Origin: Auanema rhodensis
Taxonomy: Eukaryota; Nematoda; Chromadorea; Rhabditida; Rhabditidae
DNA length: 64,000 nt
Direction of reading: 5' to 3'
NCBI GenBank assembly: GCA_964057225.1
Contig: OZ059898.1
Location: 14,285,767 to 14,349,766 of the forward strand
Under the pieces are notes generated by a model that saw nothing but the letters and a program-made list of their open reading frames with translations, was not told the origin of the DNA and searched no databases. This document shows positions 62,353-64,000 of the stretch, piece after piece. The stretch's first letter is position 1, and each line of letters opens with the position of its first letter. The position numbers and the translations under genes were made by a program.

Positions 62353-64000
62353 TCAATGAAAGAGTTCGGGGCTAGCTGGAGGGCCTTGTCGAGCGGGGTG
62401 GCGTTCACGACGAACGACATCTTCATTTTCATCTGTGGAGGAGTCATCACCATTATTTTCTCCAACACCAACATCACCCCCTTGTAAAGCCAAGTCAGCC
62501 TACAGAATTCAGAATTATATAAATTAAATACGCTTGCGAGAAAATAACGTACCCGAGGAAGAGCTTGATTTTCCGCATTAGGTTCCTTCACCTCGCCAGC
62601 ATCCAAAAAATCCCAGATGAGAATAGTGTCATCATGAGACGAGGAAACAATTTGAAAATCATCGAATTGCAGACGGAAGACTCTTCCGGTATGTTGCTAC
62701 AATAAAAGAGTTACAATGAATAAAAAAAATAAATAATATTCTAAAAAAGCCGAAAATAATAACAAAACTTACAACAAGAGTGCTTAAGCACAAACACCCA
62801 GGAAGCGAGCGAGAATCAAGGGCAGCTTCAAGGTCCCAGACTTTGATTTTTCTGCAAGTTTTGAAAACGTAACAAACTACATATATTAAAATTATAAATA
62901 CCCGTCATATGCACCAGAAACTATTCTTTTATCGTCAAATCTAATGCATCTGACTAATTCTTCATGCCCTTCCAAAACTCGTAAACATACGCCAGAATAT
63001 ATGTCCCATAATCTTTAATTTAGAAAAGTTAAGTAGGTATAGGTTTGAAAACAAGATTACCTAATAGTATTATCACTAGATCCCGAAACGACAAGACGGC
63101 CTCGGTACTGTAAGCAAGCAATACCTCTTTTGTGGCCTGATAAAGTACGGACAAACTCAAGTGAATCAGCAGACCAAACCTAAACAAAAAAATTAAATAA
63201 AAACAAATACTAAAACCATACCTTGATAGTTCGATCACCAGAAGCACTAACAATGTACCTCTCGTCAAAATCTACAACGTTTACAGCAGCCCGGTGTCCC
63301 ACCAACACTCTCCTCATGTTTATTTCTCTAGGTGATACCATATCCCAAACAGCGATTGATCTATCTTTTGAACTAAAAAGATAGCGTACTCAACATGGAG
63401 AAGCACAATAACAAACCAAGTAACCATGACACCATCACTGAACCGTAAATGTAACACAGCTTCACAATGATGTATTAAAGTATTTAGACATTCTCCAGTT
63501 TGAACATCCCATACTCTTACAGTAGCATCAGAAGAACCTGAAATTGGCTCATTAACACAGAACATACTGCAATAGACTTACCCGAAATTATCACTCGATT
63601 ATCATATTGTAAACATAAAACGGAACCCGTGTGACCCGATAGGATCCGAGGATTACTTAAATCATGACGATCCCATATCTAATGAAAAATGAATGTATAC
63701 GAAATATCGTGAGCTGGTCTTACTTTGATTGTATTATCACGTAATCCAGATACAATTTTATCATCATCATATTGAAGGCAATATACTCCTATATTATGCA
63801 AAATGACTCACATAAACAAAAAATACAAACCTTTGCTTTGGTCTGATCGGCAATTTATTCGACTGAGAGTATATCTTCCTGTCCTCCAATTTGTTTCTAT
63901 TTTGGATATATCAGTAATAACTTGTGGATATAAATCTCTGAAACAAATATTATTTTTTTTAAATCATTAGTGTATCACCAAACCTATAAAAGTTGTGTTG
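62353..64000 (-). CDS. lin-23: Beta-TrCP / LIN-23 F-box WD40 protein, N-terminus outside window
   Basis: The coding strand enters from the right edge within the linker before the propeller (HNFYR, then [20 protein letters not shown]). Seven WD40 repeats follow: [119 protein letters not shown] and [19 protein letters not shown]. The blade residues that bind the DSGxxS phosphodegron (Arg, Tyr, Ser at the top face) lie in these conserved blocks. The tail is acidic then Pro-rich ([15 protein letters not shown], ending PASPELFH). As the SCF substrate receptor it targets beta-catenin and other phospho-proteins. The F-box is beyond the window. Confidence 0.96.

Overview
The window is AT-rich animal nuclear DNA, about two-thirds A+T by eye. 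Genes are compact and many-exon, with introns mostly 40-60 nt that open GTAAG/GTATN and close TTTCAG or TTTTAG. A polypyrimidine-AG lies a few to about 40 nt upstream of many start codons. There is a nematode-type CUB-like gene and a secreted ShKT-type gene, and many products best match nematode families (lim-6, lin-23, bet-1, nhx-5 and dic-1 orthologues). I therefore infer a nematode. The species cannot be told from the sequence alone. No viral, bacterial, transposon, tRNA or CRISPR feature was recognised.

Layout, left to right. 1-2.2 kb: 3' part of a von Willebrand A/alpha-kinase protein (+). 2.6-4.0 kb: secreted cysteine-rich ShKT-type protein (-). 5.4-7.9 kb: CUB-like, probably membrane-anchored secreted protein (-). 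8.8-9.4 kb: SF3B6/p14 (+). 10.0-12.6 kb: organellar Na+/H+ exchanger NHX-5 (-). 13.5-18.7 kb: BET bromodomain protein (-). 19.7-21.5 kb: RUVBL2 (+). 21.6-22.6 kb: mitoribosomal mL51 (-). 22.9-26.6 kb: Integrator subunit 6 (-). 27.0-32.8 kb: Mediator subunit 14 (+). 33.6-34.4 kb: Flower homologue (+). 34.9-36.0 kb: DDAH-like protein (-). 36.2-37.1 kb: KDEL receptor (+). 38.2-40.6 kb: GPI-type alpha carbonic anhydrase (-). 44.3-47.0 kb: SCYL3-like pseudokinase (-). 49.2-54.8 kb: LMX1/lim-6 LIM-homeobox gene (+). 55.6-56.4 kb: B9D1/MKSR-1 ciliary protein (+). 56.6-57.4 kb: ribosomal protein L19 (-). 58.1-61.0 kb: EMSY-like ENT-domain protein (+). 62.4 kb to the right edge: beta-TrCP/LIN-23, N-terminus beyond the window (-).

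Most genes are housekeeping and not a functional cluster. Several act in nuclear gene expression (BET, RUVBL2, INTS6, MED14, EMSY, SF3B6). BET/RUVBL2 and INTS6/MED14 sit head to head over short intergenic regions with CpG-rich motifs, so each pair may share a bidirectional promoter.

The most interesting signals are in gene structure. The BET gene carries two equal-length (120 nt), same-phase, homologous exons coding the acetyl-lysine-binding half of bromodomain 1, separated by a 20-nt gap too short to splice: the arrangement expected of mutually exclusive exons. The same gene has a stop codon built into a donor site, giving BRD4-like short and long forms. Others are a DDAH-like protein lacking the catalytic His, a near-consensus RFX/DAF-19 X-box upstream of B9D1, and a candidate internal first exon in the LIM-homeobox gene.
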